Positions 1 to 8,960 of a stretch of DNA of 36,803 nucleotides are shown here, in pieces. The position numbers and the translations under genes were made by a program. Position 1 is the stretch's first letter; every line of letters starts with the position of its first letter. Location of the stretch: NCBI GenBank assembly GCA_028288485.1, contig JAQBNO010000036.1:1-36803 (forward strand). The letters are read 5' to 3'. The notes under the pieces are model-generated. The model ran no database searches. It saw only the letters and a list, made by a program, of their open reading frames with translations, and was not told where the DNA came from. This DNA is from Segetibacter sp. (lineage in GTDB: Bacteria > Bacteroidota > Bacteroidia > Chitinophagales > Chitinophagaceae).

Positions 1-1178
1 GGAACATACAATAAAAAGAAGAGAAGACCTAAAATTCCCAGCCCCGCTAAGGAAGCAAACCCGATTCCATAACCGAAGCTTTGTACTATATAGCCCGCGA
101 CAATGCTGCTAACGGCGGCGGCAAGACCTATTGAAGAGTAAACAACACCTTGTAAGAGGTTAAACCTACCGGTTCCTTTACTAAGGTCAGCTATCATTAA
201 TATACTCACGACTCCAAAAATACCTGCTCCAATTCCATCGAGGAGTTGAATCGCAGTGAGTACTATCGGCTGGTCAATAAACGCGAATAACAGGGCCCGC
301 ACCGGTAAAAGGAGAAAAGCAACAATCATAATTTTTTTTCTGCCGTTTTCGGCTTTATGGCCGCTATAAGTAGCTACAAAAGCCATGACACCCTGGGCAA
401 CAATAATTGCCCCGGATAAATACAGTGACGAGTTTTCTTTGTCAAGTAGTCCCATCTTCTGTCCGACGAGGGGTAGCATTGCAGCATTTGCCAGGTGAAA
501 AAGAGCCATTGAAATGGTAAAAAACAGGATATTCCTATTCCGAAACAGTTCCTTTAAACTTGCGGCTCCGGCATGGGTTTGTTCTGTGTTTACTGCCCCT
601 CTTGCCAGTTCATGGTCAATATCCTTTTCGCGAATATATAAGACTGCTGCAACAAGGGCTGCGCATTGGAAGATAGAAAAGTAAAAGATTCCTTCATAGG
701 AAATAAACCGACCAATAAGACCCGCTAATACAGCGGCGATCATATTTCCCAAATGGTTAAAACTCTCGTTACGGCCTATTCTTTTGGGCAACAATGCATG
801 TCCCACCATACCGAGGGTAATGGCTGCAACACAAGGGGAATAAACGCTTTGAACAAATCCTACAACAGCCTGCGACAGGAATACCGGCAAAAACCCGCCG
901 GTAACAATAATCACAAAACAGCAGATCGCGATAACGATCGAAGCGCTCATTAGCAGTAAACGTTTATACCTCGTCCGGTCTATCAGAGCACCAGCAGGTG
1001 GTTGTACAAGTATGCCAACGATCCCCGGAACTGCAATTACCAAACCGATTTCGTCGGCCTGCCAGTTTTGAACTGTTAGTAAATAAACGGAGAGATAAAC
1101 TCCAACTCCATCCTTAACATCTGCCATGAACAAGTTTGCCCAATCCAGTCCTTTTAAACTCCCTGACGATGATTTCAT
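1..1178 (-). CDS. MFS transporter, 3' end cut by window edge
   Basis: The frame opens with ATG at 1178 and stays open for 392 codons to the window edge, so the C-terminus is missing. The translation starts MKSSSGSLKGLDWANLFMAD and is very hydrophobic, with about ten visible membrane spans. A major-facilitator-like loop, GALIDRTRYKR, follows the second span, and a charged central loop separates the two six-helix halves. An inner-membrane secondary transporter is therefore expected, but the substrate cannot be read from sequence. The secreted GH31 glycosidase lies upstream on the same strand, about 860 bases away, so sugar or sugar-acid uptake is a reasonable guess and no more. The start is preceded by an A-rich stretch with AAGAAG and has no strong ribosome binding site, as is usual in Bacteroidota. 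Confidence 0.85.
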   Translation of the reverse strand, partial: MKSSSGSLKGLDWANLFMADVKDGVGVYLSVYLLTVQNWQADEIGLVIAVPGIVGILVQPPAGALIDRTRYKRLLLMSASIVIAICCFVIIVTGGFLPVFLSQAVVGFVQSVYSPCVAAITLGMVGHALLPKRIGRNESFNHLGNMIAAVLAGLIGRFISYEGIFYFSIFQCAALVAAVLYIREKDIDHELARGAVNTEQTHAGAASLKELFRNRNILFFTISMALFHLANAAMLPLVGQKMGLLDKENSSLYLSGAIIVAQGVMAFVATYSGHKAENGRKKIMIVAFLLLPVRALLFAFIDQPIVLTAIQLLDGIGAGIFGVVSILMIADLSKGTGRFNLLQGVVYSSIGLAAAVSSIVAGYIVQSFGYGIGFASLAGLGILGLLFFLLYV

Positions 1179-2040
1179 ATACCTATATTTATTCTTCTTT
1201 AATCAATCTGTTAGAGTTAGGTTTTGGCAGATGGCAACCCCGGGTAAGGTTGAGGGAAGCCGGGTGAAATAAGGAAGACTTCTCCCGGAAAGCAGTTCTT
1301 TTTAAAGAGTAGTTTAAAACGAAAGACGTGCCAGTTGCACTTGCATAGTTAAAAGGATTTTACAGCCTGACAAGAGTGTTTGAAATCGCATTTAAAAAAC
1401 GAAATTGTACATTTTTCCTCGTATTAAGAGACGCCCTTTACTTTTATATGGTCGTTAACTTTAATGTGTCCAATTTTAGCTACAAATAATTTTCCCCCCT
1501 TTCTGTATTCAGTACCATAATATTTTTTTTCGCCTGCATTGTCCTTATTGTAATTAGTACTGTTCTTAATTTCTTTTGTAGATCTTAACCGTTGCTACTT
1601 ACATGTGTTTAATTGAGTAAATAAAACATTTAAGAAAACGTGGAAGTGATTAAGGTTATCGTTTGCAAATAATGGCTAAATCGATAGTATCCTACGGTTA
1701 ATACGATTGAGGACATCGGCAGTTCGGGCCACTTTATCACTTGTGGATTCAAAATACATACAGACCTATTTCTAAGTCTTGTAGTTGCCGACAGAAGACG
1801 AATAAATTGGAATAACAAAAATTGCTGAAAGCAACATAGCAGCAATGCCCGCTACGTTTCCGTTTTCGTCAACGCTCAGGCACATTCAACAGTACAAGAC
1901 TGCGATCCTTTGGCTTTGCCCAGGGTAAACTGCTCCGCTAAGTTCAATGAGAAATTAAGTGTTGAACTGAGCGTAGCAACAATGCACAATCTTGATTCTG
2001 TCGCCCGAAACCAAAAAAAGTCGCACTCATCCAGACCAGC
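1179..2040. other. Intergenic region without a supported gene
   Basis: About 860 bases between the MFS transporter and the GH31 gene. Short open frames here have no recognisable motif or plausible composition, and I take them as chance. The right-hand part (about 1885-1984) is one copy of a dispersed intergenic repeat that recurs at 16878-17010. No clear terminator or promoter was found. Confidence 0.6.
1885..1984 (-). repeat. Dispersed intergenic repeat, long form (copy 1)
   Basis: Read on the minus strand this starts CATTGTTGCTACGCTCAG, continues TTCAACACTTAATT, then GAACTTAGCGGAGCAGTTT and AAGCCAAAGGATCGCAGTC, and ends TTGTACTG. The same blocks occur in the same order at 16878-17010. The outer blocks resemble the short repeat motifs found elsewhere in the window. 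It lies wholly between genes. Confidence 0.65.
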
Positions 2041-4200
2041 TTACTCGGTCACCCTTTTCCAGTCGCTAATTTTGTATAACTGTTGTTTAAAATTACCGGT
2101 ACGGATTGCATTTCCACTTTTACCTTTCCACGTGAGAGTGAGCCAGTTGTACTGTCCGTTTTCGAAATTATAATCGGTGCTGTTGTCTTCGAAGAGTTTC
2201 ACGGTAGCGGTAGGGTTGCCATAAATATTACAGGTAACGTTGAAAACGGTGGAAGGTGTAACATAGCTGACAGGATCGGCAAGCGGAAGCAGGGTATTGT
2301 CTTTTACAAACATCGGAATTTGGTCGAGCGACATAGAGATAGTGTATGACTTTCCACCTTCATATTTTTTGTTGGTATTGTAATCGTACCAGGTACCGGC
2401 AGGAAGATAAACGGTTCTTTCGGATGCACTATCTAAAAAAGGTGCGCACAATAAACTTTCACCCATCATGTATTCGTCATCTATCTTCCACACTTTTTTA
2501 TCGGTTGGATAATCCATCAGCAATGCGCGGAATGGAGGTGTACCTTCGAAGTGATACCGGGCAAAAGCGGCGTATAAATAAGGTAGCAGCCTCATGCGCA
2601 ATTGGATCAGTTTTTTCGCCTTCTGCTCGAGGTCCTTATAGTTCGGCAGCAATTCGTTTTTATTGTTCTTGTCTATGTTGTGTTGCAGCCACGGCGGCAG
2701 GTTCATATACCAGCAGTTCACCACCATATGAGCAGACATGGTGATGGTTTGCAGCCGCCTGATCAGTTCCGCATCATTGGATGTTTCCCTTATCTCGGGC
2801 GACCAGTTAACACCTGAAAAACCTGAATTCACGATCATTCTTACAAAATCGGCGTGGCTATACATGTCGGAATACAATGCTGAAGTGTACGGCGCAGCAA
2901 AGAGGTGAGAAGCCCTTACATCGAACATCGTACGCTGGTTATTTTTGCGATACAGGTTTAGCATGGTTTGCTGGTACAATAAGCCATACAATTGCCGCAT
3001 CTGTTCGCCATCGAGGCCCGACGGGAAAGTTGCTATATCAGGAAAGCTCCATTCCCTGTCGGCCTTACTGTAATCAGCGGCGTCGCATTCGTCGAGTTTG
3101 AAAGCTGCAATACCTTTTTTTACAAAGCTGTTTTCGTGGTAGTCGCCGAAAATTTTTCGGCCGCCTGTTGAAATGAAATCTGGTACAGCGCCTCCCCAAA
3201 CAGTATAATTAGATGAATAAGGAGCAATCTTTTCGAAAATAGGGGAGGTGGGATGGGTATAAGCATGTTCCCAAAGGTTTAACTTGAAACCATTTTTGTT
3301 CATCTTATTAATAAAAGAATCGGGGGCCGGAAAGTTTTTTGGGTTCCAGGCAAATGAACACGAGTACGCTGCGGTCTGCCACCCTGGCTCCAGTCCAAAC
3401 ATATCGCACGGTATATTGTTGTCGCGAAAATATTGCCCTGATTGCTGCACCTGCTGATCGGTAAAAGTGGCCTTTGCCCGGTATTTAAACCCCAGTCCCC
3501 ACATTGGAGGAATGCCGCCGCCGCCTGAAAAAAGGTTGTAACGTTGCATTACCTGCATCATTTGCGGTCCGGCAAAAACGTAAATTTCCATGCCCTTCGT
3601 GCCTTCTACCTGGATACTCACTTCATTCGATGGTGTCACCGCCTTTCCGTATAACTGAACGGTATTCAGCACTATTTTTTCTTCCTTCTGGTTTGGTTTC
3701 TTATTAATAAGCCGTTCGTCGAGTTTGCCTTTCGATGCCATGTAAAAGGTAACGTACCTCGATGAATTTACCAGTACGCCATACCCCTTTGTTGAGATAT
3801 AAAATGGCATGGGCGCATGCCCGAGACCGGTGTTGCCAAGGATCCAGCTGTTTGTTCGGATTTCGCGCCGCATCCCTGTTTGATCAAATGTATTTGTTTG
3901 AAGTCCGAAGCCATAAAACCGTTCTGACGTGTCGATTTTTATATCGGCCATAACTCCTTTCGGCATTTGTTTGAAACGAATATTTTTTACATCAACAGGA
4001 GGCGTTTTTATCTGCTGCATTTTGTTGAGGCCATCAGTAGCGGGTGGATTTTTAAACTCTGTTGGTAGATGACTTTCGGGAGTACCATAAGTTATTTTCC
4101 AAATACCATTGGCAACTTTTTGAACGGTTTGAGCATTAGCGGGCTGGAAAGTAAGTAGCAGAACACTGACAAGGAGCCTGTGGGAGTTTTTCATGGGCAA
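2041..4200 (-). CDS. Secreted glycoside hydrolase family 31 (alpha-glucosidase/xylosidase type)
   Basis: A 719-residue protein with a Sec signal peptide (residues 1-23, ending PANAQ), so periplasmic or exported. An N-terminal beta-sandwich (about 25-225) includes the GH31-like pattern SERFYGFGLQ (92-101). The (beta/alpha)8 barrel follows from about 230, with IPPMWGLGFKYR at 230-241. FKLDECD (367-373) matches the family nucleophile strand, making Asp370 the probable nucleophile. YSDMYSHADF (443-452) sits where the acid/base Asp (about 445) is expected, and GFSGVNWSPEIRE follows. C-terminal beta domains complete a normal family layout. GH31 enzymes retain the anomeric configuration and attack alpha-linked glucose, xylose or galactose; the substrate here is unknown. 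YSD replaces the more common W-x-G-D, so this is a divergent subgroup. The neighbouring MFS transporter may import the product. Confidence 0.92.
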   Translation of the reverse strand: MPMKNSHRLLVSVLLLTFQPANAQTVQKVANGIWKITYGTPESHLPTEFKNPPATDGLNKMQQIKTPPVDVKNIRFKQMPKGVMADIKIDTSERFYGFGLQTNTFDQTGMRREIRTNSWILGNTGLGHAPMPFYISTKGYGVLVNSSRYVTFYMASKGKLDERLINKKPNQKEEKIVLNTVQLYGKAVTPSNEVSIQVEGTKGMEIYVFAGPQMMQVMQRYNLFSGGGGIPPMWGLGFKYRAKATFTDQQVQQSGQYFRDNNIPCDMFGLEPGWQTAAYSCSFAWNPKNFPAPDSFINKMNKNGFKLNLWEHAYTHPTSPIFEKIAPYSSNYTVWGGAVPDFISTGGRKIFGDYHENSFVKKGIAAFKLDECDAADYSKADREWSFPDIATFPSGLDGEQMRQLYGLLYQQTMLNLYRKNNQRTMFDVRASHLFAAPYTSALYSDMYSHADFVRMIVNSGFSGVNWSPEIRETSNDAELIRRLQTITMSAHMVVNCWYMNLPPWLQHNIDKNNKNELLPNYKDLEQKAKKLIQLRMRLLPYLYAAFARYHFEGTPPFRALLMDYPTDKKVWKIDDEYMMGESLLCAPFLDSASERTVYLPAGTWYDYNTNKKYEGGKSYTISMSLDQIPMFVKDNTLLPLADPVSYVTPSTVFNVTCNIYGNPTATVKLFEDNSTDYNFENGQYNWLTLTWKGKSGNAIRTGNFKQQLYKISDWKRVTE

Positions 4201-4654
4201 TACATTTATAAAGAATTGAAAAGCTAAGATTCTAATCTAATCGTTTAAACTTTTTTGCGCGGCCATTCAATACGCTCACCTGATAATCCCTTTCGAACAA
4301 CTGCACCACGGCGCAATAGTAAGTCAAAAAAAGTGAATGTAAATTATTTTGCAGTAAATGCTGCGAATAAATGACGGCAGTTTTTTTACTTAGCTTTCCT
4401 GCTACTTTCCGGCATTGTTGTGTCACTCCCTTTTACAGTCTTTTCAGTATTGGGCAAAAAAAAGAATATTAGTTTGTAACAGGATAACGGTCAGCTTGTA
4501 GAGCTAAGGAGTGATTTTTTCGCGCTATTTAACCGGTTGTTCAAAAGATCCTGGTTCATCGATACGAATAAGGGGAAATGTTGGGGACTTATCAAACAGC
4601 GTCTGCGATAAGCACGAAAGGAGAGATATATACAGGGCAGCCGACCGGCAAATT
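4201..4654. other. Intergenic region with one short dispersed repeat
   Basis: About 450 bases between GH31 and the hybrid kinase, both on the minus strand. Short open frames lack recognisable features. A copy of the short repeat family lies at 4413-4436. No convincing terminator was seen. Confidence 0.6.
4413..4436 (+). repeat. Short dispersed intergenic repeat
   Basis: Reads CATTGTTGTGTCACTCCC followed by TTTTAC. It is nearly identical to copies at 10003, 12527 (inverted), 19985 and 27569. Confidence 0.7.
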
Positions 4655-6397
4655 TTACGGGTTCGCGTGAGCCGGAAGCGGCGTACAAAATTTTTGTATT
4701 TTCTTATACAGTTCCTGCGCCTTGAATGGCTTCGTTATATAACCATCAAATCCTAGATTCAGTAGTTCGTTCTTCATTAGGTCGTCCACCAGTGAAGCTG
4801 TGAAGGCTAAAACAGGAATACGGGGATATAATTTTTTAATTTCAATTATCGCTTCATATCCATCCATTTCCGGCATTTGCAGGTCTAATAAGATAAGATC
4901 ATAGGCGTGGTTTTCGGCCAAAGAGTCCATGCCTAGTTTGCCGTTCACAGCAGTATTTATTTGGGCCTTCCAATCCTTCAGTAATTTGGAGATGATCATC
5001 AGGTTGATAGGGTTGTCTTCCACTACCAAAATTTGCATTCCCTCCAGGTCATATTCATTTTCTTTCTCAATCTCTACAGGAACTGAAGCAGTACTTACAC
5101 GCTCGAAAGCGCAAGTAAAAAAGAAGGTACTTCCTTGTCCCGGTTCGCTGGTTACCTCTAATGTGCTTCCCATTAATTCGAGCAGCCGCTGGCTGATGGT
5201 AAGACCAAGGCCCGCCCCTTGCTGTTTCCGGGTATTTTCGTTGATGACCTGACCAAAGCTTTCAAATATTTTTTTCTGGTACCGGGCATCAATCCCAATG
5301 CCGCTATCCTGCACTGTAAACCTTACACCAATCGTTTTGTAATCTCTTTGTAAAGTTTCGGCCATAAGTTTAACCTGCCCCGATTCTGTAAATTTTAAAG
5401 CATTTGACAGAAGGTTGTTTATTACCTGTACAAGACGCAGATCGTCGGCCATGATATTTTCGTCAAGGCTATTATCGATTTGAACTTTCAGGGCTACATT
5501 TTTTTGTTCAAACCTGTAATAAAAGGGTTGCACCGCCTGGTTCAGCAATTGCTTTACATTAAAAACGATCGGGTGTAGTTCTAATTTTCCTGCTTCGATT
5601 TTATTAAAGTCAAGTACATCATTTACAAGACCCAGCATTTGGTCGGAGCAATATTTTAAAAGGTTTAGGTACTCTTGCTGACCAGGAGTAAGTTCCTCTT
5701 TTTTAAGCAGGCCGATAATTCCGCTGATGCCGTTCAGGGGTGTTCTTAATTCGTGACCCATGTTCGATAGAAATGCAGTTCTCGTATGCATAGCATTTTC
5801 TGCTTTCGCAATTTGATCAAACAGGGCTGCCGCGTATTTTTTTTCAAAATAAAAACTGAAGTAAACAAAAATAATGGCCACCGTTAACGTTCCGGTTGTA
5901 TTTAGGTGAAACATACTCTTATAGGTCTCATCCGAAATATGCTGCCAACTGCTTTTTTCGGGGCAAAATAGAATGCAGCAACAAAAAGCTGAGCAATCAA
6001 CGATGAAATAAAAAATGAGTTCCTTTTTGTACGGTTTGTTGCTCTCGGTTAATAACGGCAGGGCAAACAAAATCGGTATGAAATACAGGTAACCTCCTGC
6101 CGCAAGTCCCTCGGCAAAAGCAAGCAAAAGAACAAAAAGCATTATGGTTGTGAGGATAATCGGCTTTGTGTATTTTTCATAGCCCCTGTTATTAAACCAA
6201 ATGCCGATAAGTGTGAAAACCAATAATAAGCCAACGAGTAGAGCCGACAAATAAAGGGAATAAAACAAGTATAGTAGTAGTGTAACAAAACATACACCTA
6301 CACAAACATAAGCCAGTTGATAAGTGCGTTTAGAAACTTCCTTAATGTCAGTCATCTCCGCCACCTTTATGCTTGTCTTATTATTGGGACGGTTCAT
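4655..6397 (-). CDS. Membrane-bound hybrid histidine kinase with receiver domain
   Basis: A 580-residue sensor kinase. Residues 25-190 form about five to six membrane spans with no sizeable extracytoplasmic domain, so it may sense through the membrane itself. HisKA follows, with the phospho-accepting His215 in SNMGHELRTPLNG. The ATPase domain has an N box around 327-335, DSGIGI (364-369) and GAGLGLT (394-400). A C-terminal receiver domain (about 454-570) has acidic residues Glu460 and Asp461, phospho-acceptor Asp505 in LILLDLQMPEMDG, and Lys557 in ITKPF. No DNA-binding output domain is present, so the signal must pass to another protein. The next gene upstream is divergent and encodes the exported enolase-like enzyme; the two share a 980-base intergenic region. 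A regulatory link to the carbohydrate genes is possible but unproven. Confidence 0.95.
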   Translation of the reverse strand: MNRPNNKTSIKVAEMTDIKEVSKRTYQLAYVCVGVCFVTLLLYLFYSLYLSALLVGLLLVFTLIGIWFNNRGYEKYTKPIILTTIMLFVLLLAFAEGLAAGGYLYFIPILFALPLLTESNKPYKKELIFYFIVDCSAFCCCILFCPEKSSWQHISDETYKSMFHLNTTGTLTVAIIFVYFSFYFEKKYAAALFDQIAKAENAMHTRTAFLSNMGHELRTPLNGISGIIGLLKKEELTPGQQEYLNLLKYCSDQMLGLVNDVLDFNKIEAGKLELHPIVFNVKQLLNQAVQPFYYRFEQKNVALKVQIDNSLDENIMADDLRLVQVINNLLSNALKFTESGQVKLMAETLQRDYKTIGVRFTVQDSGIGIDARYQKKIFESFGQVINENTRKQQGAGLGLTISQRLLELMGSTLEVTSEPGQGSTFFFTCAFERVSTASVPVEIEKENEYDLEGMQILVVEDNPINLMIISKLLKDWKAQINTAVNGKLGMDSLAENHAYDLILLDLQMPEMDGYEAIIEIKKLYPRIPVLAFTASLVDDLMKNELLNLGFDGYITKPFKAQELYKKIQKFCTPLPAHANP

Positions 6398-7374
6398 AAT
6401 AGAAAATTTGATCTGTTGAGCATCTCAAATTGTTTTTTGTATCTGTTTTTGAAAGAATAAAGTTCGTTGATCATTTTTTTGATCCTTTCATTACAACAGA
6501 TCCAATTAGGCTTAGCCGTGTTTATTTGTTTATTAATTTTTGCTCGTTCATTTCAACAGTCAAAACAAGAAACGGATTAATGTGTATTTTCAGTATGTAG
6601 GCATTCTTTTTTCTGAATTCCTGAATCCTTTCCCGTAAATGCTGCATTGAAGATTACAGTAAAAAGAATAGAAATTGAGTCTTTACCTCGTCGACCTTCT
6701 TTTAATACAAATCTTGCCTGTTTCCTGTTAGCAATAATAACGGCAACCTTAAAGACCTTATTGTTCATTTTTTTGACAGGGCACACAAGACTCGCGGCGG
6801 TAAGAAATTGATTTTTTTAATTCTTTTTTTCCCAAAATCTGCGGTCGCGGCTGAAACAATAACTTTGATCATATAAGTGTGTCGTATCAAACATGCTGGT
6901 TGATCCGCTTTTTTAATTTCTCAGTTAAAGCTTGCTGGTATTCAATACTGCGTCTGTAATAATCCTTTATCGATAATATCTGGAACGTAATGTTATAGCA
7001 GAGCATTGACTACTTAATCCGCCAATATGCCGTGAGCCGCTGTTGTACTTACAATGAGTTGGCTTTTATGTCTGCCACCACATAACTCTTAAGCCCTGGG
7101 CGCCATTTACTATCTCCGGATTGTCAACTATTATTTTCAACTCCTTATAAAAAAGCAAGGTTTTTATAAATTTTCTTTTAATTTTCATCTCGCTTATTTC
7201 CCGGCTAACATTGCTATGTTCGCTACATACTTTAGTCAATATCATGGCTGTCGATAACAAGGACTCTTTTATAACGGAAGGTTTATTTTTCAATTCACTT
7301 TCCCCGTCTCCTTTTATATCCGTGAATCATATAGCTGTATAAAAACTTCGATTAAACAGACCAAAAAAACGATT
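6398..7374. other. Long divergent intergenic region with doubtful small frames
   Basis: Nearly 1 kb separates the kinase start from the enolase-like gene start. Minus-strand frames at 6577-6786, 6887-7006 and 7066-7293 are the only candidates. None has a recognised motif. The 6887-7006 frame has the most protein-like composition and is listed separately. The region may hold control sequences for the divergent genes, but no site was clear. Confidence 0.5.
6887..7006 (-). CDS. Possible 39-residue small ORF or gene remnant
   Basis: An ATG frame on the minus strand includes KDYYRRSIEYQQALTEKLKK, a charged, amphipathic segment that looks more like real protein than the surrounding sequence. It has no Shine-Dalgarno, no signal peptide and no family I recognise. 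It may be the C-terminal remnant of a decayed gene whose upstream part was near 7066-7293. Chance cannot be excluded. Confidence 0.2.
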   Translation of the reverse strand: MLCYNITFQILSIKDYYRRSIEYQQALTEKLKKRINQHV

Positions 7375-8862
7375 ATGACTCCATCTGAAAAATTCTTAAC
7401 CAAATTGGGTCTTAAAGACCCGGAAGTTAATGAGCCTGCCGATACAAATCCTGTTAAGGAAAATAGCCGGCGCTCCTTTTTTAAGAAATCTACTTTGGGC
7501 GGCATTGCCTTAGGTAGCTCTTATTTGTTTAGTCCTGTGGAAGATGTAATAGCCCAAACTACCGGGGGCGTAAACAGGTTTTCATCTCCGTCGGATCTGA
7601 AAATTACCGATATGCGCTATGCCGTAACTACAGTTCTTGGCCGCACTGCTATGATACGTATAGATACAAACCAGGGCATCTATGGCTTAGGTGAAGTAAG
7701 AGACGGAGCCGACGAAAGGTATGCGTTGATGTTAAAAAGCCGGATCCTCGGCCTAAATCCCTGTAATGTGGAAATGATCTTTAAGATCGTTAAGCAATTT
7801 GGAGGACCGTCAAGGCAGGCCGGTGGAGTGTGCGCAGTGGAGATGGCGCTGTGGGACTTATGCGGCAAAGCGTATAATGTTCCTGCCTGGCAGTTATTAG
7901 GCGGAAGATACCGTGATAAAATAAGGTTGTATGCCGACACTCCGGAGGCTGACTCTCCTGAAGAACAGAAGAAGCTAATGGAGTTTCGTATCAAAGAGCA
8001 GGGATATACCTGGCTAAAGATGGACCTGGGCATAGGCGAGCTGAAAGACATACCAGGTGGAGTGGTCAATTCAAAGTTCTGGGAAAATGAAAAGGGGGTT
8101 CTTCAGCAATGGGGGGCCAGCAATTATATGTCATATGGCAATGCCCGGCACCCCTTCACCCAAATACAAATCACCGACAAGGGTTTGGATGGATTAGCAA
8201 AATTAGTTGACAACGTTCGCGGTATGCTCGGTTACGATATTCCGCTTTCTACAGACCACTACGGCCATTTCGATTTAAATAACGGAATAAGGTTGGGCAA
8301 AAAGGTTGAGCAATACAGGCTTGCCTGGCTGGAAGATATTGTTCCCTGGGATTATCCCGAGCAGTGGAAAACAATCTCTGATGCTTTAGAAACACCAACC
8401 CTTACCGGTGAAGACATTTACCTGTTGTCGGGATTTAAGAAGTTGATAGATACCCGCGCCGTCGACATCATTCATCCCGACCTCGCAAGTTCAGGCGGCC
8501 TTTTAGAGACCAAACGCATCGGAGATTACGCTGAAGAGTATGGAATAGCTATGGCACTGCACCAGGCCGGTACACCTATATCATTTATGGCCAGTGTACA
8601 TTGTGCAGCAGCCACCCAAAACTTTTTGGCACTCGAACACCATTCAATCGATCTTCCCTGGTGGGAAAGTTTAGTGAAAACAACGGATGGCAGAAAATTA
8701 ATCACCAAAGGTTTTGCCAACCTTCCTCTTACCGCCCCGGGTTTAGGAATTGAGTTAAATGATGAAGTAGTGAAACAACACCTGCACGCTAAGGATAAGA
8801 GCTACTTTGAGCCTACTCCGCAATGGAATGATATCCGGTCTCACGACAGGATTTTTAGTTGA
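7375..8862 (+). CDS. Tat-exported mandelate racemase/muconate lactonizing (enolase superfamily) enzyme
   Basis: A 495-residue protein with a twin-arginine leader after a 30-residue hydrophilic tail: SRRSFFKKS at 31-39, then a hydrophobic stretch to about residue 52. Export folded to the periplasm is likely. The N-terminal capping domain (about 75-180) contains GIYGLGEVRDG. The barrel shows WLKMDLG (213-219), STDHYGHFD (292-300), WLEDIVPWD (318-326), TGEDIYLL (344-351), HPDL (367-370) and MALHQAGTPI (393-402). Likely metal ligands are Asp294, Glu320 and Glu346; His396 and Asp369 could form the His-Asp pair typical of sugar-acid dehydratases. K-x-D at 215-217 replaces the family's common K-x-K. 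Members abstract a proton alpha to a carboxylate, usually dehydrating or isomerising a sugar acid. Two RraA genes and an isomerase follow on the same strand, which fits sugar-acid breakdown. The exact substrate is unknown. Confidence 0.88.
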   Translation: MTPSEKFLTKLGLKDPEVNEPADTNPVKENSRRSFFKKSTLGGIALGSSYLFSPVEDVIAQTTGGVNRFSSPSDLKITDMRYAVTTVLGRTAMIRIDTNQGIYGLGEVRDGADERYALMLKSRILGLNPCNVEMIFKIVKQFGGPSRQAGGVCAVEMALWDLCGKAYNVPAWQLLGGRYRDKIRLYADTPEADSPEEQKKLMEFRIKEQGYTWLKMDLGIGELKDIPGGVVNSKFWENEKGVLQQWGASNYMSYGNARHPFTQIQITDKGLDGLAKLVDNVRGMLGYDIPLSTDHYGHFDLNNGIRLGKKVEQYRLAWLEDIVPWDYPEQWKTISDALETPTLTGEDIYLLSGFKKLIDTRAVDIIHPDLASSGGLLETKRIGDYAEEYGIAMALHQAGTPISFMASVHCAAATQNFLALEHHSIDLPWWESLVKTTDGRKLITKGFANLPLTAPGLGIELNDEVVKQHLHAKDKSYFEPTPQWNDIRSHDRIFS

Positions 8863-8960
8863 GGTGTAAAAAGCAGTTCGAATGGTTCAAATAATAAATG
8901 GAGTTTCTTCAAACAATTCAAACTTTTACAACTGTAAAAAGCAAAGCTTAACGTCCGGCT

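Noticed and set aside
1630-2173. Open frames on both strands in the gap before GH31
   Set aside because: They overlap an intergenic repeat or the GH31 gene, contain no motif, and have improbable residue composition.
4232-4426. 64-residue minus-strand frame between GH31 and the kinase
   Set aside because: It starts within a dispersed repeat copy and shows no recognised domain or ribosome binding site.
6577-6786. 69-residue minus-strand frame
   Set aside because: Basic and unstructured, with no promoter or family resemblance; not enough evidence for a gene.
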